Positions 27,397-34,702 of a stretch of DNA of 34,702 nucleotides are shown here, in pieces (the stretch's first letter is position 1; each line of letters begins with the position of its first letter). The notes under the pieces were generated by a model, which was not told the origin of the DNA, made no database searches, and saw only the letters and a list, made by a program, of their open reading frames with translations. The DNA comes from JAEUSF01 sp964484145 (GTDB taxonomy: Bacteria; Patescibacteriota; Doudnabacteria; UBA920): NCBI GenBank assembly GCA_964484145.1, contig CAZAED010000010.1, forward strand, positions 1-34,702. The letters are read 5' to 3'. Made by a program: the position numbers and the translations under genes.

Positions 27397-29880
27397 ATGA
27401 AAAAATATAACCCACAAGAAATAGAAAAACGTTGGCAAGAGTTTTGGGAAAAGAATAAAGTTTTTCAAGCTCGCGATAATTCTAAAAAACCTAAAAAATT
27501 TATTTTGGTGGAGTTTCCGTACCCAAGTGGAGCCGGGTTACATATGGGTCACTTAAGACCTTATGTGGCGGCGGACGTATATGCTAGGTACCATAGGCTT
27601 AAAGGTTTTGAAACGCTTTTCCCAATAGGTTGGGACGCTTTTGGACTTCCGGCTGAAAACTACGCCATAAAAATGGGCGTGCATCCAAGCATAACGACCA
27701 AAAAAAATGTAGCCAATGCAAAGAAACAAATGCAGAGCTGGGGTCTTAGCTTTGACTGGAGTAGGGAAATAAACACAACAGACCCGGAATATTACAAATG
27801 GACGCAGTGGTTGTTTTTACAATTTTATAAAAAAGGTTTGGCTTATGAATCTACCGGGCTTATAAACTGGTGCCCGAAAGACAAGACCGGACTTGCTAAC
27901 GAAGAAGTTATAGACGGCAAGTGTGAACGCTGCGGTACGGTAGTAGAAAAAAAAGAACTTAGGCAATGGTATTTAAAAATTACAGATTACGCTGAAAAAC
28001 TGCTTGAAGGTTTGAAGAATCTGCCAGAGTGGCCGGAACCGGTTAAACTTCAGCAGGAAAACTGGATTGGGAAAAAAACAGGTATAAACATAACTTATAA
28101 ACTAGAAAAAAACCCCCAGGTTTCCATAGAAGTTTTTACCACTCGTCCTGACACTAATTTTGGCGCGACTTTTGTCGTGCTCGGACCGGAACATCCGCTG
28201 CTTAAAGATCAAAATTTACTTGGCATAGACGACAAACACTGGAAGGAAATAGTTAAGTATACTGAAAAAGTTAAAAACACACCTGAAGAAGAAAGACTGG
28301 CTGAAGGCAGAAAAAAGACCGGAGCGTTTACCGGGTTATATGTTATTAACCAGTTAAATAATTATAAATTACCAGTGTTTGTTTCAGACTATGTATTGGG
28401 CAACGTAGGAACCGGGGCGGTAGTTGGCGTGCCCGGACATGATAAACGTGATTTTGAGTTTGCTCAGGTTTTTAAAATACCTGTTGTAAGAGTGGTGCAA
28501 AAAGATGCAGCCGATAATCATCCTATTACTCAAATTGAGCAAGTGCAGGAAGAGGAAGGTACAATGGTGAATTCGGAATTTTTAAATGGCCTTAAAATAC
28601 ACGATGCCACAGAAAAAATAATGAACTATATGGAGTCGCAAGGTTATGGTAAGCGCGTTACCAACTACAAACTTCGCGACTGGGTATTTAGCAGGCAGCG
28701 TTATTGGGGCGAGCCTATACCGCTTATTCACTGTGAAGACGACGGGATTGTTCCAGTGCCGGAAAAAGACTTGCCGGTTATGCTTCCAAGTGTAAAAAAG
28801 TACGAACCTACCGGGACGGGTGAGTCACCGCTGGCTGACATTTTAAAATGGGTAAAGACCAAATGTCCAAAATGCGGAAAATTGGCTTGGAGGGAAACCA
28901 ACACTATGCCACAATGGGCAGGTAGTAGTTGGTACTGGCTTAGGTACGCCGACCCAAAAAACAAAAAACAGTTTTCAGCTCTTGCTAAACAAAAATACTG
29001 GACCCCGGTAGATGTATATTTTGGCGGAATGGAACATACAACTCTGCATTTGCTATATAGCCGTTTTTGGAATTTATTTTTATACGATCAAGGCTTAGTT
29101 AGAGAAAAAGAGCCATATGCTAAGCGTAAACCTCACGGCATAGTTCTGGGGCCTGACGGGGAAAAAATGAGTAAGAGTAGAGGCAACGTAGTAGACCCGC
29201 AAGGCGTGGTTAAACAGTACGGGGCAGACGTATTAAGAATGTACGAAATGTTTTTAGGCCCGCACGAGGCAATGGTAGCTTTTAATGACAAAGGAATTGT
29301 GGGCGTGGCTCGGTTTTTAGACAGAGTTTGGAATTGGGTAAATGAAATAGCGGAAGCGCCGCATAGTAAAGTTACGGGTGACGGGTTACGAGTGACAAGT
29401 AAGAAAGAAAAAGCTGGTGGTAAAATTACCAAATTTTTATTACTCCACGGTAAGGGTGGGTCGCCTACGGCTGGTGTTTTGCCGTGGCTGAAAAAAGAAT
29501 TAGAAAGTAAAGGTTTTACAGTAGAAGTACCAACTTTGCCAAACCCGGAAGCGCCAAACGACGTAGAGCAAACTGAGTATGTGTTAAAAAATTGTAAAAT
29601 AGATTCATCGACCGCCATACTAGGGCACTCGTTTGGAGGTGTGGTGGCTTTAAGGTTGTTAGAAAAAGGCGCTAAGGCCGGGCAAGTTGTTTTAGCTGCC
29701 ACTCCTTTTTCCGGGAAAACTTTAGACAACAAAGAAAGGCCCACAGTTACCGAGGCTCTAAAAAAAGGTTTTGACTTTAAAACAATTACTAAAAACTGCA
29801 AAAATTTTGTAGCGCTTTACGACACTAGCGACTATGTGGTGCCTATGTCAGACGGACACAGCTTTGCAGATGGGTTATAA
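27397..29880 (+). CDS. leuS: leucyl-tRNA synthetase, main part, with embedded alpha/beta-hydrolase domain
   Basis: This is the first 827 residues of an otherwise complete LeuRS. HIGH is HMGH (GAGLHMGHLRPY); zinc-type Cys pairs lie in INWCPKDK...CERCG and CPKCG. The CP1 editing domain carries TTRPDTNFGATF and VGVPGHDKRDFEF, and KMSKS is GEKMSKSRGN. After VWNWVNEIAEA and a micro-repeat (~659-669), an RBBP9/YdeN-like serine hydrolase begins at ~675: LLLHGKGGSPT, nucleophile S745 in GHSFGG and candidate acid D809/D812. A TAA at 29878-29880 then interrupts the frame, which continues with the hydrolase end and the LeuRS anticodon domain. Both the fusion and the stop are unusual. Confidence 0.93.
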   Translation: MKKYNPQEIEKRWQEFWEKNKVFQARDNSKKPKKFILVEFPYPSGAGLHMGHLRPYVAADVYARYHRLKGFETLFPIGWDAFGLPAENYAIKMGVHPSITTKKNVANAKKQMQSWGLSFDWSREINTTDPEYYKWTQWLFLQFYKKGLAYESTGLINWCPKDKTGLANEEVIDGKCERCGTVVEKKELRQWYLKITDYAEKLLEGLKNLPEWPEPVKLQQENWIGKKTGINITYKLEKNPQVSIEVFTTRPDTNFGATFVVLGPEHPLLKDQNLLGIDDKHWKEIVKYTEKVKNTPEEERLAEGRKKTGAFTGLYVINQLNNYKLPVFVSDYVLGNVGTGAVVGVPGHDKRDFEFAQVFKIPVVRVVQKDAADNHPITQIEQVQEEEGTMVNSEFLNGLKIHDATEKIMNYMESQGYGKRVTNYKLRDWVFSRQRYWGEPIPLIHCEDDGIVPVPEKDLPVMLPSVKKYEPTGTGESPLADILKWVKTKCPKCGKLAWRETNTMPQWAGSSWYWLRYADPKNKKQFSALAKQKYWTPVDVYFGGMEHTTLHLLYSRFWNLFLYDQGLVREKEPYAKRKPHGIVLGPDGEKMSKSRGNVVDPQGVVKQYGADVLRMYEMFLGPHEAMVAFNDKGIVGVARFLDRVWNWVNEIAEAPHSKVTGDGLRVTSKKEKAGGKITKFLLLHGKGGSPTAGVLPWLKKELESKGFTVEVPTLPNPEAPNDVEQTEYVLKNCKIDSSTAILGHSFGGVVALRLLEKGAKAGQVVLAATPFSGKTLDNKERPTVTEALKKGFDFKTITKNCKNFVALYDTSDYVVPMSDGHSFADGL
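29371..29402. repeat. GTTACGGGTGACGGGTTACG micro-repeat in leuS (family D)
   Basis: In-frame copy immediately before the inserted hydrolase domain, related to 490, 24651 and 26275. Confidence 0.7.
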
Positions 29881-29964
29881 ACTCAGCTTGTAAAAGTTAA
29901 AAGCGAAAAGTCTCATTTTAACGGAGAAAAAGAACCAAATGTATTTACAGCTTTAATTCCAGAA

Positions 29965-30468
29965 ATGCAAAGCGAAGTTAAAGATACAGAAAAAGTTGAG
30001 AGGGAATTAAATAAGCTTATAAAAAAAGTTACTGGGGATATAGAAAGCTTTAGCTTTAATACCTGCATAAGCGCGTTTATGGAATTTCATAACGCCATAA
30101 AAGACGACTTTATAACTTTAGAGTCAGTAAAGAAGTTTTTGGTTATTTTATATCCATTCGCTCCGCACATTAGTGAAGAGTTAGCAGAGAGAATTAGAGA
30201 ATTAGAGAAAAAGAGAAATAGTAAAACATCGCTGCAATTAGAAAGCTGGCCTGAGTTTGATGCTACTTTAATTATAGACAAAGAAGTGGAAATGGTTGTG
30301 CAAATAAACGGAAAAGTTAGAGGCAAAATAAAAGTACCTTCCGGGTCTTTAGAAGACTTTGTAAAAACTGAAGTTCAAAAACTAGACCCAGTAAAGCAGT
30401 CTTTGGTAGGCGAGAGTATAAAACGCGTAATATTTGTGAAGGACAGGTTAATTAATTTAGTAATATAA
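29965..30468 (+). CDS. leuS: leucyl-tRNA synthetase, C-terminal part after an in-frame stop
   Basis: The 167 residues are the LeuRS anticodon-binding helices (KKVTGDIESFSFNTCISAFMEF, LYPFAPHISEELAE) and C-terminal domain (EMVVQINGKVRGKIKVP, IKRVIFVKDRLINLVI). They are in the same frame as the main part. Between the TAA (29878-29880) and this ATG, 28 more codons read as the end of the hydrolase domain, including a His (KSHFN) that would complete its triad. The ATG at 29965 has no Shine-Dalgarno, so independent translation is doubtful. Read-through, a two-piece LeuRS (as in Aquifex, though split elsewhere) or a sequence error are the options. Confidence 0.88.
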   Translation: MQSEVKDTEKVERELNKLIKKVTGDIESFSFNTCISAFMEFHNAIKDDFITLESVKKFLVILYPFAPHISEELAERIRELEKKRNSKTSLQLESWPEFDATLIIDKEVEMVVQINGKVRGKIKVPSGSLEDFVKTEVQKLDPVKQSLVGESIKRVIFVKDRLINLVI

Positions 30469-30475
30469 GAGTTTT

Positions 30476-30591
30476 TGTCATCCCGGAATTTTGAGTGCAT
30501 CCGAAAAATATCCGGGATCCAGAACGCTTGTTTAACTTATCTATTACTAAAACTGGATCCCGGCTCTCAGATGCATTCGGCCGGGATGACA
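30476..30591. repeat. RPE-like palindromic element, intergenic copy (family A)
   Basis: This 116-nt element has ends TGTCATCCCGG / CCGGGATGACA and inner pairs CCGGGATCCAG / CTGGATCCCGG, plus GTGCATCCG / CAGATGCATTCGG. It lies 7 nt after leuS and 5 nt before the tsaC start, so it fills the whole intergenic space. Confidence 0.92.
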
Positions 30592-30596
30592 CGCTA

Positions 30597-31235
30597 ATGA
30601 TAATTATTGATTGCAATAAAAAAAACCATAAGCAAATTATAGACGTCTGCGTAAAAGCCCTTAAAGCCGGTAAGACGGTAGTGTTTCCAACAGACACAAG
30701 TTACGGTCTTGCGGTAGACGCTAGTAATATAAAAGCTATAAAAAAACTTTATAAGGTAAAGGGTAGGAGTTTTAACAAAGCGGTGTCTGTGGTTGTGCCA
30801 AGCGTGGCTTATGCTAAAAAGATTGTGAAATGGGGGAGTATGGCGTCAAAATTAGCAAAAAAGTTTTGGCCAGGAGCGCTCACCTTAGTACAGGAATGTA
30901 GAATTAAGAACGCAGAATGCAGAATTTTGTCGGCAAAAAGTTATTTTTTAGGTTTAAGAATGCCGGACAACAAAATTGCTTTAGACTTAGCGCAAACTTT
31001 AAAAAAATCCGTAACCGCAACCAGCGCGAATGTTGCCGGGGAACTTGATTGTTATTCGGTTGTAGATGTAATATCACAATTTAAAAATAAAAAATTTAAA
31101 CCCGATATAATTATTAACACTGGAAAACTGCCAAAACGTAAGCCTTCGACGATTGTTAAGATAAATGGCAATAAGCTTGAAGTGATAAGGCGGGGACCCA
31201 TATCTGTAAAGCAAATCTTAAATCAAAAATCTTAA
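30597..31235 (+). CDS. tsaC: threonylcarbamoyl-AMP synthase (Sua5/YrdC family)
   Basis: This 212-aa enzyme makes threonylcarbamoyl-AMP from Thr, bicarbonate and ATP for the t6A37 modification of ANN-decoding tRNAs. Signatures are GKTVVFPTDTSYGLAVDA, the LYKVKGRSFNKAVSVVV loop, FWPGALTLV, LRMPDN, TATSAN and PSTIVKI...IRRGPI. The frame is open further upstream, but those codons are the palindromic repeat; the family starts at the ATG at 30597. Residues ~99-111 (QECRIKNAECRI) are a micro-repeat insertion, and the last residues and stop are formed by another repeat (31213). No Shine-Dalgarno is visible. Confidence 0.94.
   Translation: MIIIDCNKKNHKQIIDVCVKALKAGKTVVFPTDTSYGLAVDASNIKAIKKLYKVKGRSFNKAVSVVVPSVAYAKKIVKWGSMASKLAKKFWPGALTLVQECRIKNAECRILSAKSYFLGLRMPDNKIALDLAQTLKKSVTATSANVAGELDCYSVVDVISQFKNKKFKPDIIINTGKLPKRKPSTIVKINGNKLEVIRRGPISVKQILNQKS
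30893..30927. repeat. GAATGCAGAAT micro-repeat in tsaC (family C)
   Basis: GGAATGTAGAATTAAGAACG then CAGAATGCAGAATTTTG, in frame between TLV and the LGLRMPDN strand. Sister copies at 1964 and 22293. Confidence 0.7.
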
Positions 31236-31247
31236 ATCAAAAATTTT
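31213..31247. repeat. AAATCTTAAATCAA tandem repeat at the tsaC end (family E)
   Basis: Two AAATCTTAAATCAA units; the first supplies the last tsaC codons and the second carries the stop. Related to 2264, 18992 and 34231. Confidence 0.6.
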
Positions 31248-31249
31248 TA

Positions 31250-32416
31250 ATGTTTTCACTCCATTTTCCCCAATACTTTACAAAAAAAGTCCGTGAAGAA
31301 ATTGGCGAGCTTTATGCTCATTCGGCTATTGCCAACACCGCGCTTTCTATGATGGCAATATTTGAGCCGATTTTTTTGTATTCGGCTTTGGGGTTTACCA
31401 TAAACCAAATACTTTTATTTACCGCGGTTATTTACGGTACGTACATAGTTTGTATACCCCTAGGCGGAAAAGTTGCTAGTATGTACGGCTATAAACACAG
31501 CATTGCGATTTCCGTGCCGTTTCAAATACTTTATTGGATGATGCTAGTTGCTTCGCAGCAGAGCACGTATTTGGCTTTTGCCGCAGCGCCGCTTTATGGG
31601 CTTTCTAAAACTTTTTATTGGCCGGGGTTTCACTCTTTAATGGCTCGCTATTCTGACCGCGGGCAAGTAGGTAGAGAGTTTGGTTTGGTTTATTCGTTAA
31701 TTAGCCTAACACTAATAGCCGGGCCACTTTTGGCCGGGTTTGTGTCGCAGAGGTTTGGTTTTACCATAATGTTTATAGTAACGGCAACTATATATAGCTT
31801 TAGTGTTTTTCCGCTGTTTAGAGCAAAGGAAGTTTTTGTGCCAAAGGTTTATGAGTTTAAGCAAACTGTAGAAATGTATAGGTCTTTCCCAAAAAAGTTT
31901 TTTGGTTATTTGGGTTTTGGCGAAGAAATGTTGGTTATGAACATTTGGCCAATTTTCATTTTTTTAATTGTTAAAAACTACGAAGGCACCGGAGCCTTGG
32001 CAACAATTTCTAGTTTATTCGCCGCAATTTTAGCTTTAATAGTCGGTAAAATGGCCGATCAGTACGGTAAAAGAATTTTAATTAAACTGGGTGCGTTTTT
32101 TAGCGCCATAATTTGGGTGGGTAGGCTTTTGGCTACAACCTTTTGGAATACCTTTTTTATAGACACACTTTCGCGTACGGCTAAGGAGCTAGACTTTATA
32201 CCAATATCTACAGTTACCTATATTAGGGCGGAAAATACCCATGTTGTGCCTTATGTTGTTTTTTTTGAACAGTCTTTAGCAATAGGTAAATTTATTACTT
32301 GCTTGCTCGGAATGGTTATATTTAGCATATTTAGCGGGCTTTTTGGACTTGCAGCGGGTTTTGTGGCATTATTTATATTAGGAGCTTTATTTAGCCTTTT
32401 GTATATGCTTATTTAG
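31250..32416 (+). CDS. major facilitator superfamily transporter
   Basis: This 388-aa protein has about eleven or twelve hydrophobic helices in two halves around a central soluble loop (about 195-220, FRAKEVFVPKVYEFKQTVEMYRSFPKK). The MFS-like loop motif is GGKVASMYGYKHSI in the first half, with GKMADQYGKRILIKLG as its repeat in the second. The substrate cannot be inferred. It starts 14 nt after tsaC and may be cotranscribed. A TTAGATTTTAGGTGTTAGATT-like low-complexity string follows at 32412-32443. Confidence 0.9.
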   Translation: MFSLHFPQYFTKKVREEIGELYAHSAIANTALSMMAIFEPIFLYSALGFTINQILLFTAVIYGTYIVCIPLGGKVASMYGYKHSIAISVPFQILYWMMLVASQQSTYLAFAAAPLYGLSKTFYWPGFHSLMARYSDRGQVGREFGLVYSLISLTLIAGPLLAGFVSQRFGFTIMFIVTATIYSFSVFPLFRAKEVFVPKVYEFKQTVEMYRSFPKKFFGYLGFGEEMLVMNIWPIFIFLIVKNYEGTGALATISSLFAAILALIVGKMADQYGKRILIKLGAFFSAIIWVGRLLATTFWNTFFIDTLSRTAKELDFIPISTVTYIRAENTHVVPYVVFFEQSLAIGKFITCLLGMVIFSIFSGLFGLAAGFVALFILGALFSLLYMLI

Positions 32417-32446
32417 ATTTTAGGTGTTAGATTATAGGTTAAAAAT

Positions 32447-32884
32447 ATGCAAATAGAACAAAAGCAAAAAATTGAAGCAATTTTTGAGAGCAGTTCTTTG
32501 TGCGTTATTGCCACAATGGGCGAGCACAAGCCCGAGGCAGCCCTAATTGGATTTTCGTATATTCCGGATACTTTGGAATTAATTTTTGGCACCTTTGAAA
32601 ATTTTAGAAAGTATAAAAATCTTCAAAAAAATAACAAAGTTGCTTTTGTAATAGGTTGGGAAGACGCAAAAACTGTGCAATATGAAGGTATGGCAGCAGA
32701 GCTTTCCGGGCAGGAATTGCTAGAAAAAGAAAAAATATATTTGCAAAAATTTCCCAAGTCAAAAAAATATTTAGACCATAAAGAAGAAAAATTTTTTAAA
32801 GTTACCCCATCTTGGCTCCGTTATAGGGATTTAAGCGCAAAACCTGAAGAATTATTTGAAATAAATTTTAATGATGAAATCTAA
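32447..32884 (+). CDS. PNPOx-like FMN-binding split-barrel protein
   Basis: This 145-aa member of the pyridoxamine-5'-phosphate-oxidase-like split-barrel family starts with the typical strand SSSLCVIATMGEHKPEAALIGFSY, followed by LIFGTFENFRKYKNLQKNNKVAFVIG, where FMN phosphate is bound, and VQYEGMAAELSGQE. These small flavoproteins usually bind FMN or F420 and reduce small molecules or heme; the true PdxH C-terminal signature is absent. Substrate unknown. It starts 30 nt after the MFS gene. Confidence 0.88.
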   Translation: MQIEQKQKIEAIFESSSLCVIATMGEHKPEAALIGFSYIPDTLELIFGTFENFRKYKNLQKNNKVAFVIGWEDAKTVQYEGMAAELSGQELLEKEKIYLQKFPKSKKYLDHKEEKFFKVTPSWLRYRDLSAKPEELFEINFNDEI

Positions 32885-32940
32885 ATTTCAAATTAAATAC
32901 CAAAGTTTAAAGCTGTAATCAGTCCTGTTTTTTCTTTTTC

Positions 32941-32972
32941 TATTAACTAACAACTAAAATCTATTAACTAAC
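32941..32972. repeat. TATTAACTAAC direct repeat before glyA
   Basis: TATTAACTAAC occurs twice (32941-32951 and 32962-32972) with AACTAAAATC between them; the second copy touches the glyA ATG. No clear promoter or ribosome-binding site for glyA was found. Confidence 0.55.
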
Positions 32973-34223
32973 ATGAACTACGCACATATTCAGTCGGAGG
33001 ATATGGAAATTTACGAAATTATTCGGAAGGAAGAGCGAAGGCAAAAAGAGGGAATAGAACTTATTGCCAGTGAAAATTATGTTTCAACGGCAGTGCTTGA
33101 GGCCATGGGAAGCATTCTAACTAACAAATATTCGGAAGGTTATCCGGGGAAGCGTTACTATGGCGGCAATGAAGTTATTGACCAGGCGGAAACTTTGGCT
33201 ATAAACCGCGCTAAAGAACTTTTTGGCGCAGAGCACGTTAATGTGCAGCCCTTGAGCGGATCACCTGCAAACCTAGCAGTTTACATGGCGCTCTTAAACC
33301 CGGGCGACAAAGTTTTAGGTTTTTCTTTAGACCAAGGTTGGCATTTATCGCACGGACATCCGTTAAACTTTTCGGGCAAACTTTACACCATAATTCCGTA
33401 CTTTGTAAAAAAAGAAACCGAAATTATAGATATGGATGAAGTAGAGGCTATTGCGTTGCGTGAAAAGCCAAAAATGATACTAGCGGGTTTTTCGGCGTAT
33501 TCTCGTAGCTTGGACTGGAAACGGTTTAGGGAAATTGCGGACAAAGTCGGAGCCTATTTGTTTGCGGACATAGCTCACATTGCGGGGCTCATAGCGGGTA
33601 AGCAATTAGAAAACCCTGTACCTTACTGCGACGTTGTTTCAACCACTACGCATAAAACTTTAAGAGGCCCGAGAGGTGCTATGATAATGTGCAAAGAAAA
33701 GTTCGCAAGTGCAATAGACAAAGCAGTTTTTCCGGGCGTGCAAGGCGGGCCGCATGACCATATTAATGCGGCTAAAGCTGTAGCTTATGCCGAAGCGTTA
33801 AAACCGGAATTTGCGGAGTATTCCAAACAAGTTATTAAAAACGCCCAGGCATTAGCAGCGGCTTTACAAACCAAGGGCTACCGAGTTATATCGGGCGGGA
33901 CAGATAACCACTTAATGCTTATAGATTTATTTGGCTCTAAACAAATAACCGGCAAAGAAGCGGAAAAATGTTTAGAACACGTAAGCATAAGCATAAACAA
34001 AAATATGATCCCGTTTGACCCCAGAAAGCCTATGGATCCATCGGGTATAAGGCTTGGTACCCCTGCCTTAACTACCAGAGGCTGCAAAGAAGCAGAAATG
34101 CAAACCGTGGCAGACTTAATAGATGAAGCCTTAAACAATCGCGCAGACGAAAATAAATTAGTTGAAGTAAAGCAAAAAGTAAAAGACTTTTCGTTAAAGT
34201 TCCCGGTTCCGGGAATAGAATAG
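32973..34223 (+). CDS. glyA: serine hydroxymethyltransferase
   Basis: This 416-aa PLP enzyme converts serine and tetrahydrofolate to glycine and 5,10-methylene-THF. Family signatures are EGIELIASENYVS, NKYSEGYPGKRYYGG, LSGSPANLAVY, ADIAHIAGLIAG and VVSTTTHKTLRGPRGA with the PLP lysine (THK), then GGPHDH and the C-terminal RLGTPALTTRG. Length is typical. The N-terminus starts at the canonical position. A repeat precedes it, and repeat-rich DNA separates it from uppP. Confidence 0.98.
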   Translation: MNYAHIQSEDMEIYEIIRKEERRQKEGIELIASENYVSTAVLEAMGSILTNKYSEGYPGKRYYGGNEVIDQAETLAINRAKELFGAEHVNVQPLSGSPANLAVYMALLNPGDKVLGFSLDQGWHLSHGHPLNFSGKLYTIIPYFVKKETEIIDMDEVEAIALREKPKMILAGFSAYSRSLDWKRFREIADKVGAYLFADIAHIAGLIAGKQLENPVPYCDVVSTTTHKTLRGPRGAMIMCKEKFASAIDKAVFPGVQGGPHDHINAAKAVAYAEALKPEFAEYSKQVIKNAQALAAALQTKGYRVISGGTDNHLMLIDLFGSKQITGKEAEKCLEHVSISINKNMIPFDPRKPMDPSGIRLGTPALTTRGCKEAEMQTVADLIDEALNNRADENKLVEVKQKVKDFSLKFPVPGIE

Positions 34224-34230
34224 GAAGAAT

Positions 34231-34328
34231 GTAAGAAGTAAAGATATAGGATGTAAGATTTGAATTAGGCAGATTTAAACTAAAAAGTTTTTTTAATTCT
34301 TACATCTTAATTCCTATATCTTAAATTT
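34231..34328. repeat. TAAGATATAGGATGTAAGAT inverted repeats, intergenic (family E)
   Basis: AAGATATAGGATGTAAGATT (34241-34260) is roughly inverted at 34296-34323 (AATTCTTACATCTTAATTCC then TATATCTTAAA). The motif is the intergenic form of the string translated inside the ATP-grasp and M24 genes. Confidence 0.65.
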
Positions 34329-34334
34329 TTTATT

Positions 34335-34702
34335 ATGACAATTTTGCAAGCTTTTATTTTAGGCGTTGTGCAGGGACTTGGGGAATTTTTACCCATTTCT
34401 TCTACTGCGCATTTAATTCTTGCTCCGTGGCTGCTTAAGTTTAAAGACCCAGGACTTGGTTTTGATTTGGCTTTAACTTGGGGTACCTTGCTTGCGGTTT
34501 TAATTTATTTTCGCACAGATATTCGGGATTTAATTCGTGGTTTTTGGCACAGCCTTTTTAAGTCCACCCGCAATTTTGAAAATAATATTTACCAAAAGCT
34601 TTCTTGGCTTATAATATTGGCCAGCGTGCCTGGCGCAATAATTGGTAAGCTTTTGGAAAAGCAGGCTGAAAATGCTTTTAGAAGCCCACTGCTTATAGCT
34701 AT
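34335..34702 (+). CDS. uppP: undecaprenyl-diphosphatase, N-terminal part
   Basis: This is the first 122 codons of UppP/BacA, the membrane enzyme that recycles undecaprenyl pyrophosphate to the lipid carrier for peptidoglycan synthesis. The opening MTILQAFILGVVQGLGEFLP with ISSTAHLIL contains the E-x3-P-ISSTAH signature of the active site. FRTDIRDLIRGFW and ILASVPGAIIGKLLE follow as in the family. The gene runs off the window end. A cell-wall role fits a Gram-positive-like CPR envelope. Confidence 0.95.
   Translation, partial: MTILQAFILGVVQGLGEFLPISSTAHLILAPWLLKFKDPGLGFDLALTWGTLLAVLIYFRTDIRDLIRGFWHSLFKSTRNFENNIYQKLSWLIILASVPGAIIGKLLEKQAENAFRSPLLIA

Noticed and set aside
5947..29880. Alternative genetic code to explain in-frame stops
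   Set aside because: The internal stops are TAA, while TAA, TAG and TGA all end other genes normally; the known CPR recoding is UGA to Gly. Read-through or error remains possible.
30495..30596. N-terminal extension of tsaC
   Set aside because: These codons are the palindromic repeat; Sua5/YrdC homology starts at the ATG at 30597.
32941..32972. CRISPR-like repeats
   Set aside because: Only two 11-nt units with a 10-nt gap and no cas genes; simple direct duplication.

Overview
The window is a compact, AT-rich bacterial chromosome segment. Genes are short, close together and often abutting. They are mostly informational (rpsO, pnp, tgt, glyS, metG, leuS, tsaC, nfo) with little central metabolism, and several proteins are reduced or split. 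This suggests a Candidate Phyla Radiation (Patescibacteria) genome. That is an inference from gene style, since no rRNA is present. TGA is used as an ordinary stop (tatD, and the small gene ending at 20198), so the UGA=Gly code of some CPR lineages does not apply.

Layout. 1-640: a possible tRNA 3' end, a terminator and a small zinc-ribbon gene with a structured leader. 637-1725 (-): Xer-type recombinase. 1913-3732: ATP-grasp ligase, rpsO behind a long palindromic leader, and an unknown gene, ending at a bidirectional terminator. 3767-10455 (-): a tight operon of MIO-type aromatic amino acid lyase/aminomutase, Rv1355c-like ThiF/E1 enzyme, PaaK-like adenylate-forming ligase, Acg-type nitroreductase interrupted by one in-frame TAA, and a membrane histidine kinase. 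It looks like a small-molecule pathway and is the best candidate for an undescribed system. 10573-18181: housekeeping genes (response regulator, pnp, tgt, glyS) interleaved with GC-rich single genes that carry their own promoters and mostly their own terminators. 18184-18714: a REP-associated (RAYT) transposase between two palindromes. 18716-27055: M24 and M16 peptidases, endonuclease IV, small proteins, AI-2E-type permease, metG, an unknown gene and tatD. 27397-30468: leuS with an alpha/beta-hydrolase domain embedded in a linker and an in-frame TAA inside that domain. 30597-34702: tsaC, an MFS transporter, a PPOX flavoprotein, glyA and the start of uppP.

The most striking general feature is repeat invasion of coding sequence. 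At least five short repeat families occur between genes and also in frame inside conserved genes (ATP-grasp, M24 peptidase, nfo, metG, tatD, leuS, tsaC). One family matches the palindromes flanking the RAYT gene, and its copies at 2523 and 23851 have arms identical apart from a 10-nt centre. Another family behaves like the Rickettsia palindromic elements that insert into ORFs.
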